A stretch of DNA of 64,000 nt from Hemibagrus wyckioides (lineage: Eukaryota > Chordata > Actinopteri > Siluriformes > Bagridae): NCBI RefSeq assembly GCF_019097595.1, contig NC_080729.1, positions 1,421,917 to 1,485,916 of the forward strand, given 5' to 3'. Below the pieces are notes generated by a model that was not told the origin of the DNA, did not search any database, and saw nothing but the letters and a program-made list of their open reading frames with translations. Shown here piece by piece: positions 37,143-50,469 of the stretch. A program made the translations under genes and the position numbers. How positions within the stretch are numbered: the stretch's first letter is position 1; the number at the start of each line of letters is the position of its first letter.

Positions 37143-40100
37143 TGCTCTCACACTCACTCGCTCTCTCACTCTCACACACATTCACACTCTCATACACTCT
37201 CACACACATTCACACTCTCATACACTCTCACACACATTCACACTCATACACTCTCACACACATTCACACTCTCATACACTCTCACACACATTCACACTCA
37301 TACACTCTCACACACATTCACACTCTCTTACACTCTCACACACATTCACACTCTCATACACTCTCACACACATTCACACTCATACACTCTCACACACATT
37401 CACACTCTCTTACACTCTCACACACATTCACACTCTCATACACTCTCACACTCTCACACACATTCACACTCTCATACACTCTCACACACATTCACACTCT
37501 CATACACTCTCACACACATTCACACTCTCATACACTCTCACACACATTCACACTCTCATACACTCACACACATTCACACTCTCATACACTCTCACACACA
37601 TTCACACTCTCATACACTCTCACACTCTCATACACACTCTCATACACTCTCACACACACACATTCACACTCTCATACACTCTCACACTCTCACACACTCT
37701 CATACACACTCACACTCTCACACTCTCACACACATTCACACTCTCATACACTCTCACACTCTCATACACTCTCACACACATTCACACTCTCATACACTCT
37801 CACACTCTCACACACTCTCATACACTCTCACACACATTCACACTCTCACACTCTCATACACACTCACACTCTCACACACATTCACACTCTCATACACTCA
37901 CACACATTCACACTCTCACACACATTCACACTCTCACACACTCTCACACTCTCATACACACTCACACTCTCACACACATTCACACTCTCATACACTCTCA
38001 CACACATTCACACTCTCATACACTCCCACACACTCTCATACACACTCACACTCTCACACACATTCACACTCTCATACACTCTCACACACACACACACTCT
38101 CATACACACTCACACACACTCACACTCTCATACACTCTCACACTCTCATACACACTCACACTCTCATACACTCACACACATTCACACTCTCATACACTCT
38201 CACACTCTCATACACACTCACACACACTCACACTCTCATACACACTCACACTCTCATACACTCTCACACACATTCACACTCTCATACACTCTCACACACA
38301 CTCACACTCTCATACATACTCATACTCCCATACACTCTCACACACATTCACACTCTCACACACACTCTCATACACTCTCATACACACTCATACCATCATA
38401 CACTCTCACACACACTCACACTCTCATACACTCTCATACACTCTCACACACATTCACACTCTCATACACTCTCACACTCTCATACACACTCACACTCTCA
38501 TACACACTCACACTCTCATACACTCTCACACATTCACACTCTCATACACTCTCACACTCTCATACACACTCACACTCTCATACACTCTCACACACATTCA
38601 CACTCTCATACACACTCACACTCACACACATTCACACTCTCATACACACTCACACTCTCATTCACACTCACACTCTCATACACTCTCACACTCTCATACA
38701 CACACTCTCACACTCTCATACACACTCACACTCTCATACACACTCACACACTCACACTCTCATTCACACTCACACTCTCATACACTCTCACACTCTCATA
38801 CACACTCACACACTCACACTCTCATTCACACTCACACTCTCATACACACTCACACTCTCATTCACACTCACACTCTCATACACTCTCACACTCTCATACA
38901 CACACTCTCACACTCTCATACACACTCACAATCTCATACACACTCACACTCTCATACACACTCACACACTCACACTCTCATTCACACTCACACTCTCATA
39001 CACTCTCACACTCTCATACACACACACTCACACTCTCACACACATTCACACTCTCATACACACTCACACTCTCATACACTCTCACACTCTCATACACACA
39101 CTCTCACACTCTCATACACACTCACAATCTCATACACACTCACACTCTCATACACACTCACACACTCACACTCTCATTCACACTCACACTCTCATACACT
39201 CTCACACTCTCATACACACACTCTCACACTCATACACACTCACAATCTCATACACACTCACACTCTCATACACACTCACACACCCTCATTCACACTCACA
39301 CTCTCATACACTCTCACACTCTCATACACACACACTCACACTCTCACACACATTCACACTCTCATACACACTCACACTCTCATTCACACTCACACTCTCA
39401 TACACTCTCACACTCTCATACACACACTCCCACACTCTCATACACACTCACAATCTCATACACACTCACACTCTCATACACACTCACACACTCACACTCT
39501 CATTCACACTCACACTCTCATACACTCTCACACTCTCATACACTCACACTCTCATACACTCTCATACACACTCACACTCTCATACACTCTCGTACACACT
39601 CAAACTCATACATTCTCACACTCTAATACACTCTCACACTCTCATACACTCACACTCTCATACACTCTCATACACACTCACACTCTCATACACTCTCGTA
39701 CACACTCACACTCATACATTCTCACACTCTAATACACTCTCACACTCTCATACACTCTCACACTCTCATACACTCTCATACACTCTCATACACACTCACA
39801 CTCTCATACACTCTCGTACACACTCACACTCATACATTCTCACACTCTAATACACTCTCACACTCTCATACACTCACACTCTCATACACTCTCACACTCT
39901 CATACACACTCACACTCATACACACTCACACTCTCATACACTCACACTCTCATACACTCTCACTCTCATACACTCTCACACTCTCATACACACTCACACT
40001 CTCATACACTCACAGTCTCATACACTCTCACACTCATACACTCTCACACTCTCATACACACTCACACTCTCATACACACTCACACTCATACACTCACACT

Positions 40101-43100
40101 CTCATACACTCTCATACACTTTCACACTCTCATACACACTCACACTCTCATACACACTCACACTCATACACTCACACTCTCATACACTCTCATACACTTT
40201 CACACTCTCATACACACTCACACTCTCATACACTCTCACACTCTCATACACACTCACACTCATACACTCACACTCTCATACACTCTCACACTCTCATACA
40301 CTCTCATACACTCTCATACACTCACACTCTCATACACTCTCATACACTCTCACACTCTCATACACTCTCATACACTCTCATACACACTCACACTCTCATA
40401 CACTCTCATACACTCTCATACACTCTCATACACACTCACACTCTCATACACTCTCATACACTCTCATACACACTCACACTCTCATACACACTCACACTCT
40501 CATACACTCTCATACACTCTCATACACACTCACACTCTCATACACACTCACACTCTCATACACTCTCATACACTCTCATACACTCTCATACACTCTCACA
40601 CTCTCATACACTCTCATACACTCTCATACACTCTCACACTCTCATACACTCTCATACACACTCACACTCATACATTCTCACACTCTAATACACTCACACT
40701 CTCATACATACTCACACTCTCATACACTCTCACACTCTCATACACACTCACACTCTCATACACACTCACACTCTAATACACTCTCACACTCTCATACATA
40801 CTCACACTCTCATACACTCTCACACTCTCATACACACTCACACTCTCATACACTCTCACACACATTCACACTCTCATACACACTCACACTCACACACATT
40901 CACACTCTCATACACTCTCACACTCTCATACACACTCACACTCTCATACACTCTCACACACATTCACACTCTCATACACTCTCACACTCTCATACACACA
41001 CTCTCATACACTCTCATACACTTTCATACACTCTCACACTCTCATACACACTCACACACACTCTCATACACTCTCATACACACTCACACTCTCATACACA
41101 CTCATACTCTCATACACTCTCATACACTCTCACACTCTCATACACACTCACACTCTCATACACTCTCATACACTCTCACACTCTCATACACACTCACACT
41201 CTCATACACTCTCATACACTCTCACACTCTCATACACACTCTCATACACTCACAGTCTCATACACTCTCACACTCATACACTCACACTCTCATACACACT
41301 CACACTCTCATACACTCTCACACTCTCATACACACTCACACTCTCATACACTCTCACACTCTCATACACACTCACACTCTCATACACACTCACACTCTCA
41401 TACACACTCACACTCTCATACACTCTCACACTCTCATACACACTCACACTCATACACTCACACTCTCATACACACTCACACTCTCATACACACTCACACT
41501 CTCATACACTCTCACACTCTCATACACACTCACACTCTCATACACACTCACACTCTCATACACACTCACACTCTCATACACTCTCACACTCTCATACACA
41601 CTCACACTCATACACTCACACTCTCATACACTCTCACACTCTCATACACACTCACACTCTCATACACACTCACACTCTCATACACTCTCACACTCTCATA
41701 CACACTCACACTCATACACTCACACTCTCATACACTCTCACACTCTCATACACTCTCATACACTCTCACACTCTCATACACTCTCATACACACTCACACT
41801 CTCATACACTCTCACACTCTCATACACTCTCATACACTCTCACACTCTCATACACTCTCATACACTCTCACACTCTCATACACTCTCATACACTCTCACA
41901 CTCTCATACACACTCACACTCTCATACACTCTCATACACTCTCATACACTCTCATACACTCTCACACTCTCATACACACTCACACTCTCATACACTCTCA
42001 TACACTCTCACACTCTCATACACACTCACACTCTCATACACTCTCATACACTCTCATACACTCTCATACACTCTCACACTCTCATACACTCTCACACTCT
42101 CATACACTCTCATACACTCTCACACTCTCATACACACTCACACTCTCATACACTCTCATACACTCTCACACTCTCATACACACTCACACTCTCATACACT
42201 CTCATACACTCTCACACTCTCATACACTCTCATACACTCTCACACTCTCATACACTCTCATACACTCTCACACTCTCATACACACTCACACTCTCATACA
42301 CTCTCATACACTCTCACACTCTCATACACTCTCATACACTCTCATACACTCTCACACTCTCACACTCTCACACTCTCACACTCTCATACACACTCACACT
42401 CATACACTCACACTCTCATACACTCTCATACACTCTCATACACTCTCATACACTCTCACACTCTCATACACTCTCATACACTCTCATACACTCTCACACT
42501 CTCATACACTCTCACACTCTCACACTCTCATACACACTCACACTCATACACTCACACTCTCATACACTCTCACACTCTCATACACACTCACACTCTCATA
42601 CACTCTCACACTCTCATACACACTCACACTCATACACTCACACTCTCATACACTCTCACACTCTCATACACTCTCATACACTCTCACACTCTCATACACT
42701 CTCATACACTCTCATACACACTCACACTCTCATACACTCTCATACACTCTCATACACTCTCATACACTCTCACACTCTCATACACTCTCATACACTCTCA
42801 TACACTCTCACACTCTCATACACACTCACACTCTCATACACTCTCATACACTCTCATACACTCTCATACACTCTCACACTCTCATACACACTCACACTCT
42901 CATACACTCTCATACACTCTCATACACTCTCACACTCTCATACACACTCACACTCTCATACACTCTCATACACTCTCACACTCTCATACACACTCACACT
43001 CTCATACACTCTCATACACTCTCATACACTCTCATACACTCTCACACTCTCATACACACTCACACTCTCATACACTCTCATACACTCTCACACTCTCATA

Positions 43101-44102
43101 CACTCTCACACTCTCATACACACTCACACTCTCATACACTCTCATACACTCTCACACTCTCATACACACTCACACTCTCATACACTCTCATACACTCTCA
43201 CACTCTCATACACTCTCATACACTCTCACACTCTCATACACTCTCATACACTCTCACACTCTCATACACTCTCATACACTCTCACACTCTCATACACTCT
43301 CATACACTCTCACACTCTCATACACACTCACACTCTCATACACTCTCATACACTCTCATACACTCTCATACACTCTCACACTCTCATACACTCTCATACA
43401 CTCTCACACTCTCATACACTCTCATACACACTCACACTCATACATTCTCACACTCTAATACACTCACACTCTCATACATACTCACACTCTCATACACTCT
43501 CACACTCTCATACACACTCACACTCTCATACACACTCACACTCTAATACACTCTCACACTCTCATACATACTCACACTCTCATACACACTCACACTCTCA
43601 TACACACTCACACTCTCATACACACTCACACTCTCATACACACTCACACTCTCATACACTCTCACACTCTCATACACACTCACACTCTCATACACTCTCA
43701 CACTCATACACACTCACACTCTCATACACACTCACACTCTCATACACTCTCACACTCTCATACACACTCACACTCTCATACACTCTCACACTCATACACA
43801 CTCACACTCTCATACACTCACACTCTCACACACACACTCTCATACACTCTCACACTCTCATACACACTCTCACACACACACTCTCATACACTCTCACACT
43901 CTCACACACATTCACACTCTCATACACTCTCACACTCTCATACACTCACACTCTCACACATTCTCTCGCTCTCTGACACTTTCACACATACTCTCTCATA
44001 CACTCTCACACTCTCACACACTATCTCTCATTCTCACACTCACCCTCACACACTCACACACTCTCATACTCTCTCACACGCTCTCTCACACACTCTCACA
44101 CT
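37143..44102 (+). repeat. 7-kb CACTCTCATA satellite-like array, almost free of G
   Basis: Tandem decamers CACTCTCATA and CACTCTCACA are interspersed with CACACTCATA, CACACATTCA and similar variants. The left 2 kb is rich in the CACACACATTCACACT form and the right 4 kb in pure CACTCTCATA. The plus strand is essentially C, A and T, with only rare G (CTCGTA, CACAGTC). The absence of stop codons in one frame over the left part creates a false 902-codon frame (HSHTLSHTFT pattern). The array lies inside the inferred intron between the exons at 35208 and 45300. Confidence 0.97.
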
Positions 44103-45299
44103 GTTTTATTTAGAATTTCCATTTTTTAGGCGACCTGAGATGTGATAAGTCTGTAGAGATATGTTTTTATATATTTATATTTTTAATTCCTCCAGATCAA
44201 ATCGAACATCTTCTGTATTAACCTTCTGTTTGCGACACATCTGACCGTTCCAGCTGTGTTCTGAAACACGACAAAGCCGCCGAAATGTTGGAAGCAGACG
44301 CTGTTAGTGCCATTTAACTGTCGCTTTCACAAAAGTATTGGCTTTTATTGGACTAGTGCTTGAAAGCTACAAAAGTCACTCTGCAAATGATCAAAAGGAG
44401 AGAAGAAAAAAAAAAAGCTAAGACACACAGCCATAAATTTTGTCCTTCTTTTTTTTTTTTTTTTTTGAACCCATGAATACGTCTGGCCCATATGCTTGGC
44501 CGTGGAGCGACGTGAAAGGGGCATTTACAAACCCAGGCCCACCACATTAAACTCTATAACAATCTTCATTCATGGTAACTTATCAGACTCAATTAATCAA
44601 CCTCAACAATGGCAATTCTGATGTGTTCAAGCACCCTGAAAGGCCTAGGTCAGCACCGGGGCACTGACGATGCCTAGCGCTCCCTCGCCTCTCAAAACTC
44701 TCATCCTCGCCAGAATCCGGCCACTCTGATGCTCCGCTCCGGCCTTCCAGCCTGTCCTAAGAAGAAAAAATAGAAATAAGGTGAAAGAAAACAAACAGCT
44801 TTGGGGAGATCATAAAGAGCTTTCTTTTTTGGTCCCTCAATGGCGACAAAGCTGCTCCAGCGGATGAAAGCCTTTCTCTCGGGGCGTCTGAAAGGAGCAT
44901 GTCTTCTCTGCTTGCCTCTGAATGGTATTGTTATGGCTATTCCAGCGGGCTGAAAAGGGGCAACCACTGGTTTGATTCGGTTACACGGTGCGGTAAAGTT
45001 CTCCCTCCCACCGCCTTGGTGTGTATGGAGGGTCCGTGACCTGTTTACTCTCGGCCGGGGAAAATGTCATGTCGCCCCTCCCATGGGCAGTCCTCACATT
45101 CATTTGATTGGTACAAAAAATGACTTGGGATGGTTAAAAAGCACTTGCTCTGCATCACCAGTATTTATGGCTCATACTTTTACGGGACACTTTTACATGT
45201 CCTAGTTTGGGGCCATTTTACATGAGTCAGGGGACCGTCACGAGCGAGCTTGAGCTTTTAATGATTGGGGATTTTTTGGTTTTATTTGTTTAATTTCAG
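44103..45299. other. Putative intron with complex block
   Basis: About 44250-45240 is non-repetitive, apart from an A run at 44405 and a T run at 44450, with many short overlapping frames on both strands. It could be a conserved non-coding element. Confidence 0.35.
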
Positions 45300-45397
45300 G
45301 AATCTGGTTAGAGGATGAGGATGAGGAAGATTTGGACCCGATCATTGCTCCCCCTCCTCTTCCCCCTCCCAACAACCCAGACTCCAGAAAACATCAA
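45300..45397 (+). CDS. Acidic and proline-rich exon of the plus-strand gene
   Basis: The acceptor TTTGTTTAATTTCAG ends at 45299. Only the frame that begins with two bases of a split codon is open. It reads IWLEDEDEEDLDPIIAPPPL then PPPNNPDSRKHQ, up to a donor CAA|GTACAA. Two bases plus 32 codons end in phase 0, which joins the terminal exon at 47246 in frame. An acidic run followed by a polyproline run suggests a flexible, perhaps protein-binding tail. The donor is only moderate. If it is not used, the frame reads on to a TAA about 70 bases later. Confidence 0.55.
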
Positions 45398-45811
45398 GTA
45401 CAAAACTGGTTTCTCACACGATTCACAGCACAGATAAGGCCATTAGCACATAGCCAGGGGCCTGAGAGCTAAATAAACAGCAGAATTTTTAATCTACTTT
45501 ATTTTATTATAAAGTGAATTAACCTTTGGGATGTTAAGAGGAACATTATGGATTTGTACACCTTCCCTGTCCTCTCATTTATTACATACATTTAGACATT
45601 TCTTACTCTTTTCTGGAGTTTGATAATGAGCGTGAGTATAGGAATTTAAAAAAAAAATAAATTAAATCGTATAAAGTTCTGTAATTTGCTAGTTAAATTA
45701 CAGAAATAACTTTTAGTGATTATTTACCCAGTTTCATGTAACATAAAGCTCAAACATACTGGCTACGAGTTTAACCTACAGCTCCAGGGAATGAGGACAT
45801 TCTTTAATCCT

Positions 45812-45850
<39 letters not shown>
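45812..45850. repeat. (CA)n microsatellite
   Basis: Uninterrupted CA run. Confidence 0.9.
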
Positions 45851-45851
<1 letters not shown>

Positions 45852-46216
45852 GCCTTAAATAACCTTTTGAAAAGGCATTCATTAGATTGTTTCTTCTCCT
45901 CCCACTTCACAGAGTTCCCATAATGTGTAAACAAAGCCAGCGCTGACTTTAACAGGCTTTAATTGACTCCGCGACTGAATGGATGTAATCCAGCGGCCTG
46001 AAGAAGCGTGTGTGTGTTCTGCAGCCAACATCATGAGACATCCAAGAATGTCCTTTTTAGCTTCACAACAAACTGGAAGATTCTGGGCTTCAGAGAGAGG
46101 CTGTGGATGGTGTTCGAAGGGGGGAAACAATACGGGTTCTGAAGAAACGTCACTGAAGCTTGGAGATGGATCTTCTTCATCTGTGAGGTGTAGCCTAACA
46201 CCGGAGAAAAGGAATC

Positions 46217-46248
46217 ATCATCATTATCATCATCATCATCATCATCAT
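46217..46248. repeat. (CAT)n microsatellite
   Basis: About ten CAT units with one TAT interruption. Confidence 0.9.
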
Positions 46249-46529
46249 TAGCACTGTCGGGAAATTGACTCAATTGAACATCATCTTTTATTTATTTAAA
46301 GATCTAAACACTTAACATCTTGGTTTAAATTCTTTGCATAAAAGTCTCATGATAGTAAGGAATAGATCTTTCGTTGTGAACATAATGCAGATCTAAATGT
46401 AGAAGGTTATATTTTAATCACATATTTTTGTCTTATAACTGTCTTATTAGCATGAGCTAGCTAGCATTAATTACGTTAGAAAACAAAATAAAGGTCTGAA
46501 AAACCACTTTCTCAAGCATGTTTATTACC

Positions 46530-46530
<1 letters not shown>

Positions 46531-46576
<46 letters not shown>
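46531..46576. repeat. (AAT)n microsatellite
   Basis: About 15 AAT units. Confidence 0.95.
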
Positions 46577-46578
<2 letters not shown>

Positions 46579-46647
46579 TTGACTCATTATAATAATCATG
46601 TGAGAAAAGTCTAAAGTGTCCGAAAATGATTCTGACTTGCAGGCCTC

Positions 46648-46713
46648 AGTGTGTGTGTGTGTGTAATTGTGTGTGTGTGTGTGTAATGGTGTGTAATTGT
46701 GTGTGTGTGTGTA
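46648..46713. repeat. (GT)n microsatellite, interrupted
   Basis: Three GT runs separated by 'aatt' and 'aatggtgtgtaatt' spacers. Confidence 0.9.
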
Positions 46714-46867
46714 TTATCTCGCAGGAGTATCTGATGAAACAACAAACAGCAATAAAACAGACACAAAAACTATTTTTAAAATAAAAAATACAAGCCAAAT
46801 TGTTTTTCTTTTGGTTTTTAAGGGTTAGGGTTAGACTGGAAGACCCTCACAAAGATAAGCAAGACAA

Positions 46868-46893
46868 TGTGTGTGTGTGTGTGTGTGTGTGTT
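46868..46893. repeat. (GT)n microsatellite
   Basis: Uninterrupted GT run. Confidence 0.9.
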
Positions 46894-47245
46894 GCCCCTG
46901 AGTATGAATCCCCTGTGGTGCTGTACTCCAGAGCCAGCTTCCATCAGCCCTCGTTGATCCTCAGAGACAAGCTTAGAATCAATTACCAATTTTCTCCTTT
47001 AACAGAGTGTCATTTCAGACGGATGTTCATCTGGTTATGGTGAGAGGGGATCACCGTTCCTCGGCCCTTTCGCACTGGGATTATGTGATTATGCTTTAAT
47101 TCCTTGTAATCTCTTATTAACTAGGCTACTGCATGTCAAATAAAACATAATGCATCACCCTTACAAGCTGCTCTCGGTCTGCTGCTAAGGCTGAAGTGCT
47201 TTTCTCTTTCTTTCTTTTTCTTTTCCTCTTTTTTTTCTTCCACAG

Positions 47246-47314
47246 CAAGACCGCAGTCAGGTGTCTGATTTATATCAGTACCTTAAACGCTCTCAGGAGG
47301 GGGGAAGTCACTAA
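47246..47314 (+). CDS. Terminal coding exon of the plus-strand gene
   Basis: A very strong acceptor (about 35 pyrimidines ending CTTCCACAG at 47245) opens a phase-0 frame, QDRSQVSDLYQYLKRSQEGG then SH and TAA at 47312-47314. Phase 0 matches the exon ending at 45397. The segment looks like a conserved C-terminal tail (SDLYQYLK). An AATAAA follows at 47585. This fixes the gene's direction as plus and its end 9 kb before the end of ptf1a, so the two genes are convergent. By remembered gene order this is where a C10orf67-type gene would lie. The name remains unproven. Confidence 0.58.
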   Translation, partial: QDRSQVSDLYQYLKRSQEGGSH

Positions 47315-47584
47315 ACACACACACACTAGAGCACAGTTTGTAAAACAACAGGGGAAAAAAACTGGATTTTTTGTGCACCTCAAGAAATTAATTGGTTGCA
47401 TTAGTTAGGGGATAAATGGCGGTGGCTGGTGTGTTGGATTCCAGCAGAGTTTCACCATAGAGGGTTAATGGGAGTCAAGGCTGGAAACGTTCCCAGGCCT
47501 GGCCCGAGGCCATTAAAACCCAGTACAAGAAACTTATGGGGCAAATCAGCACTGAGCTGCTTCTTTTGCAGCCTTCATGAGCAC

Positions 47585-47590
47585 AATAAA
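47585..47590 (+). terminator. Likely polyadenylation signal of the plus-strand gene
   Basis: AATAAA, 271 bases after the stop at 47314. It is the first canonical signal downstream. Confidence 0.5.
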
Positions 47591-47630
47591 GAAGCCGAGA
47601 GCTTCTTCCACTGCCTGTGTTACCCAGGGT

Positions 47631-47651
47631 ACACACACACACACACACACC
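47631..47651. repeat. (CA)n microsatellite
   Basis: Short CA run. Confidence 0.85.
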
Positions 47652-48077
47652 GAAAACACGGTCCACCTTGTGATGGGAAGTGAAATGAACCGTACTGCAG
47701 CCTTTTACACGCATTGTTTTGTAGCATATCTAAAACGCTCATTTTAATATTTTCACCAGAAAAGAAAGCCCCGCCCCTCTTGCTCATTTTCGGCTGAATC
47801 TCTTTTTCTTTTCTTTCTTTTTTTCAAATCCATCATCTGTTACTGCTGAGAGAAAGAGAGAGCACTGAAGTTCATGGCAGCGACCTGAAGAGCTGCGTTT
47901 CAGAGTCAGATTTCTCAGAAGACTGGTTGAAAAAGAACAGAGAAAAAGGAGAGTGGAGAAAGAGAAAGTTTCCATTCTGCTGACCGAACAAAGGCGGCAG
48001 TGCAGCGGGCTGGCTGTCCGGAGCGCAGGACGCGCGCGGCGGAAACATATTGTCGCGCCATGGAGTGCGGGGGCTCT
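47652..48077. other. Intergenic, CpG-rich at the right end
   Basis: No gene. About 47990-48070 is CpG-rich (GGACGCGCGCGGCGGAAAC), leading into the GC-rich minisatellite. Confidence 0.4.
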
Positions 48078-48372
48078 CACCGCCTCACCCACACTCACCC
48101 GCGCTCACCCGCATTCACCCTCACTCACCCGCGCTCACCCACGCTCACCCGCACTCACCCACGCTCACCCGCGCTCACCCACACTCACCCGCATTCACCC
48201 TCACTCACCCGCGCTCACCCACGCTCACCCGCATTCACCCTCACTCACCCGCGCTCACCCGCGCTCACCCGCATTCACCCTCACTCACCCGCGCTCACCC
48301 ACGCTCACCCGCACTCACCCACGCTCACCCGCACTCACCCACACTCACCCGCGCTCACCCACACTCACCCAC
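48078..48372. repeat. 12-bp GC-rich minisatellite (CACTCACCCGCG type)
   Basis: About 24 units of CTCACCCRCRYT (variants CACTCACCCACG, CGCTCACCCGCG and CATTCACCCTCA). All three plus frames are open through it, giving threonine-histidine-proline-rich artefacts of 113 to 201 codons. The units form higher-order blocks, since the ATTCACCCTCACTCACCCGCG variant recurs four times. Confidence 0.95.
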
Positions 48373-49185
48373 GTTTCTGCGCGCTGAATAACGGAGGGAG
48401 AAGAAATTCCTTCACATTAATTAAGAAGTGTGAGAGCTCGTGCTCGTGCTTTTTAATGAGAAATGATGGGCTAGATTTAGAGAGACATTTAAAGACGAAA
48501 AGAGTCGAGCGCGCTCACGATCACGGGCGCGCGCAAACACTGCGTATTTTTATTAACTATTATCTTTCTTTCTTTCTTTTTCTCAAATTACACCAAGCAC
48601 CTTAGATTGTTAGTTGGCTTTCTTTGATTTTATTACAAAGAATATTTTAACAGTATAAAAACAATATAACAATAAAAAAACCACTTCGTTTAATTAAAGT
48701 AAATTAATTAGAGCATGCGCATAAATATGATATGGCATAAACAAAATAACAGAAAATGGCATGCAATTTATTTTAAGATTTGTATTGAAGTCATGTGCAA
48801 TATAGAAACAAAATTATATATATATATATATTATAATATAAGATATATTATTATTACATATAATATAACAAATTCTGTGATGAAGATTCGATAAACAACT
48901 AAGAATTTCATTTTCAAAAATAATGGAAGGTCAATAATGATCAGGAAAGCATGAAGTGATCGGAAAAGCATCTGTTCGACTGCCATCATGAAGATATATT
49001 TAATTACATTCTCCTTTATTCTCCAGAGTCTCATTACAGCAAAGGAAAATAATCTCCTGGGTTTAGTTCACTAATTAACTACCAGCGTGTCCCTCTGAAA
49101 TGATATAAACACATCAGGTTTAAGTTAATCATAAGAAGACTTTTCTGCGATGACACCTCGGGCATGCATTCTCATTCTCCTGGTG
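48373..49185. other. Intergenic, AT-rich
   Basis: No gene. A CpG-rich shoulder lies at 48500-48540, and a TA run at about 48816-48831. The remainder is AT-rich. Confidence 0.4.
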
Positions 49186-49234
49186 ATAGAAAGAAGAAGA
49201 AGAAGAAGAAGAAGAAGAAGAAGAAGAAGAAGAA
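49186..49234. repeat. (AGA)n microsatellite
   Basis: About 15 AGA units. Confidence 0.95.
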
Positions 49235-49829
49235 GCATTAATAAAAAGCGAGTCAAGTGCTTGGCAGGCTCTGGATGAACCTCATATGGTAACTGCAGTC
49301 CAGGCGAATAAAAGAGAAGCAATAATTCATAGGATGAGGCATGCAAAAGCTGGACACAATGCCTCTCCTATTAAGCACCATATTCGAGGCCATTCTGCTG
49401 AGCACAAAGATCATAGCACGACGCCTTTATGGCTGTAATGGTGTGAAAGGCGAGTTGGAGGGGGAAGGTCACAGTGGCTGTGTGTGCATGGCAGATCCAG
49501 GGTGGCACTGGAGCTCTGTGCGTGGCCAGGCAAGGCCAGCTGTCTCCACTGCGCACTTTATTATAACTCATCAGAGACGTGCACGACTTAGTAAAGAGGG
49601 TTTTTTTGTTAATATACTGCGCGCTGGTCTGCATCCAGGTCCCATGGAGAGGTTTTGGAAGCAGGACAAGTGTCTTTCTGACGCATTTATTATTCATTTT
49701 ATAGATGGTGTTAAAGAAACTGTGCGCTTTTAGAAGGCGATCATCTTCATTCATTAGGAGAGATGAATAATGGTCTTATTGTCTGTAGTAGCGACGGATA
49801 TGTGATGAAAAGAAGTTTCGCTTTCCGAA
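49235..49829. other. Possible conserved non-coding block
   Basis: About 49260-49760 is complex unique sequence. It has open frames of about 130 codons on both strands over the same bases. Neither frame contains a domain or splice sites, so a constrained non-coding element explains it better than a gene. Confidence 0.35.
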
Positions 49830-49851
49830 CACACACACACACACACACACA
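49830..49851. repeat. (CA)n microsatellite
   Basis: Short CA run. Confidence 0.85.
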
Positions 49852-49981
49852 AGTGAAAAACGACGAATCTGTTTTTCTTTCTGGTTCAATGAATGTAGGT
49901 CACGCGATTAATCACAAAATTATTAAGATAGCCAGTGTGTCTTCTTCCTCAAAAAGTTTAGCAGATAATTTCTATTTTTAA

Positions 49982-50119
49982 ATCATCATCATCATCATCA
50001 TCATTATCATCATCATCGTCCTGTCCATGCTTCAATATCTGACACGCTGGGAGTGAAATGTTTCCTTCTTCTTCTTCTTCTTCTTCTTCTTCTTCTTCTT
50101 CTTCTCCTCCTCCAGATTT

Positions 50120-50151
<32 letters not shown>

Positions 50152-50434
50152 CGCACATGCTTCAATATCTGACATGTTGGAAGTGAGAAAAGTTTCCTTC
50201 TTCTTCTTCTTCTTCTTCTTCCTCCTCCTCCTCCTCCTCATCATCTTCTACTTTTATTTCATCATCATCTTCTTCTTCCTCCTCCTCCTCCTCATCATCT
50301 TCTACTTTTATTTCTTCTTCTTCTTCTTCTTCTTCTTCTTCTTCTTCTTCTTCTTCTTCCTCCTCCTCCTCTTCATCATCATCTTCTACTTTTATTTCTT
50401 CTTCTTCTTCTTCTTCTTCTCCTCCACATTTGTT

Positions 50435-50469
<35 letters not shown>

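Larger units (their letters stand above)
45398..47245. other. Putative last intron with microsatellites
   Basis: It holds CA, CAT, AAT and GT runs listed separately, a two-copy telomere-like GGGTTAGGGTTAG at about 46823 and a complex block at about 45890-46200. No exon visible. Confidence 0.4.

Noticed and set aside
37142..39850. 902-codon plus-strand open frame
   Set aside because: It is entirely a translation of the CACTCTCATA/CACACATTCA array, with only H, T, S, L, I, Y and F repeats and no start context or domain.
46823..46837. Telomere-like GGGTTAGGGTTAG
   Set aside because: Only two units, with no array or subtelomeric context.
48000..48605. 201-codon plus-strand frame rich in T, H, P and S
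   Set aside because: All three frames are open through the 12-bp repeat, so openness carries no information.
49341..49754. Overlapping frames of about 130 codons on both strands
   Set aside because: Mutually overlapping, no domain, no splice context. Possible non-coding element.
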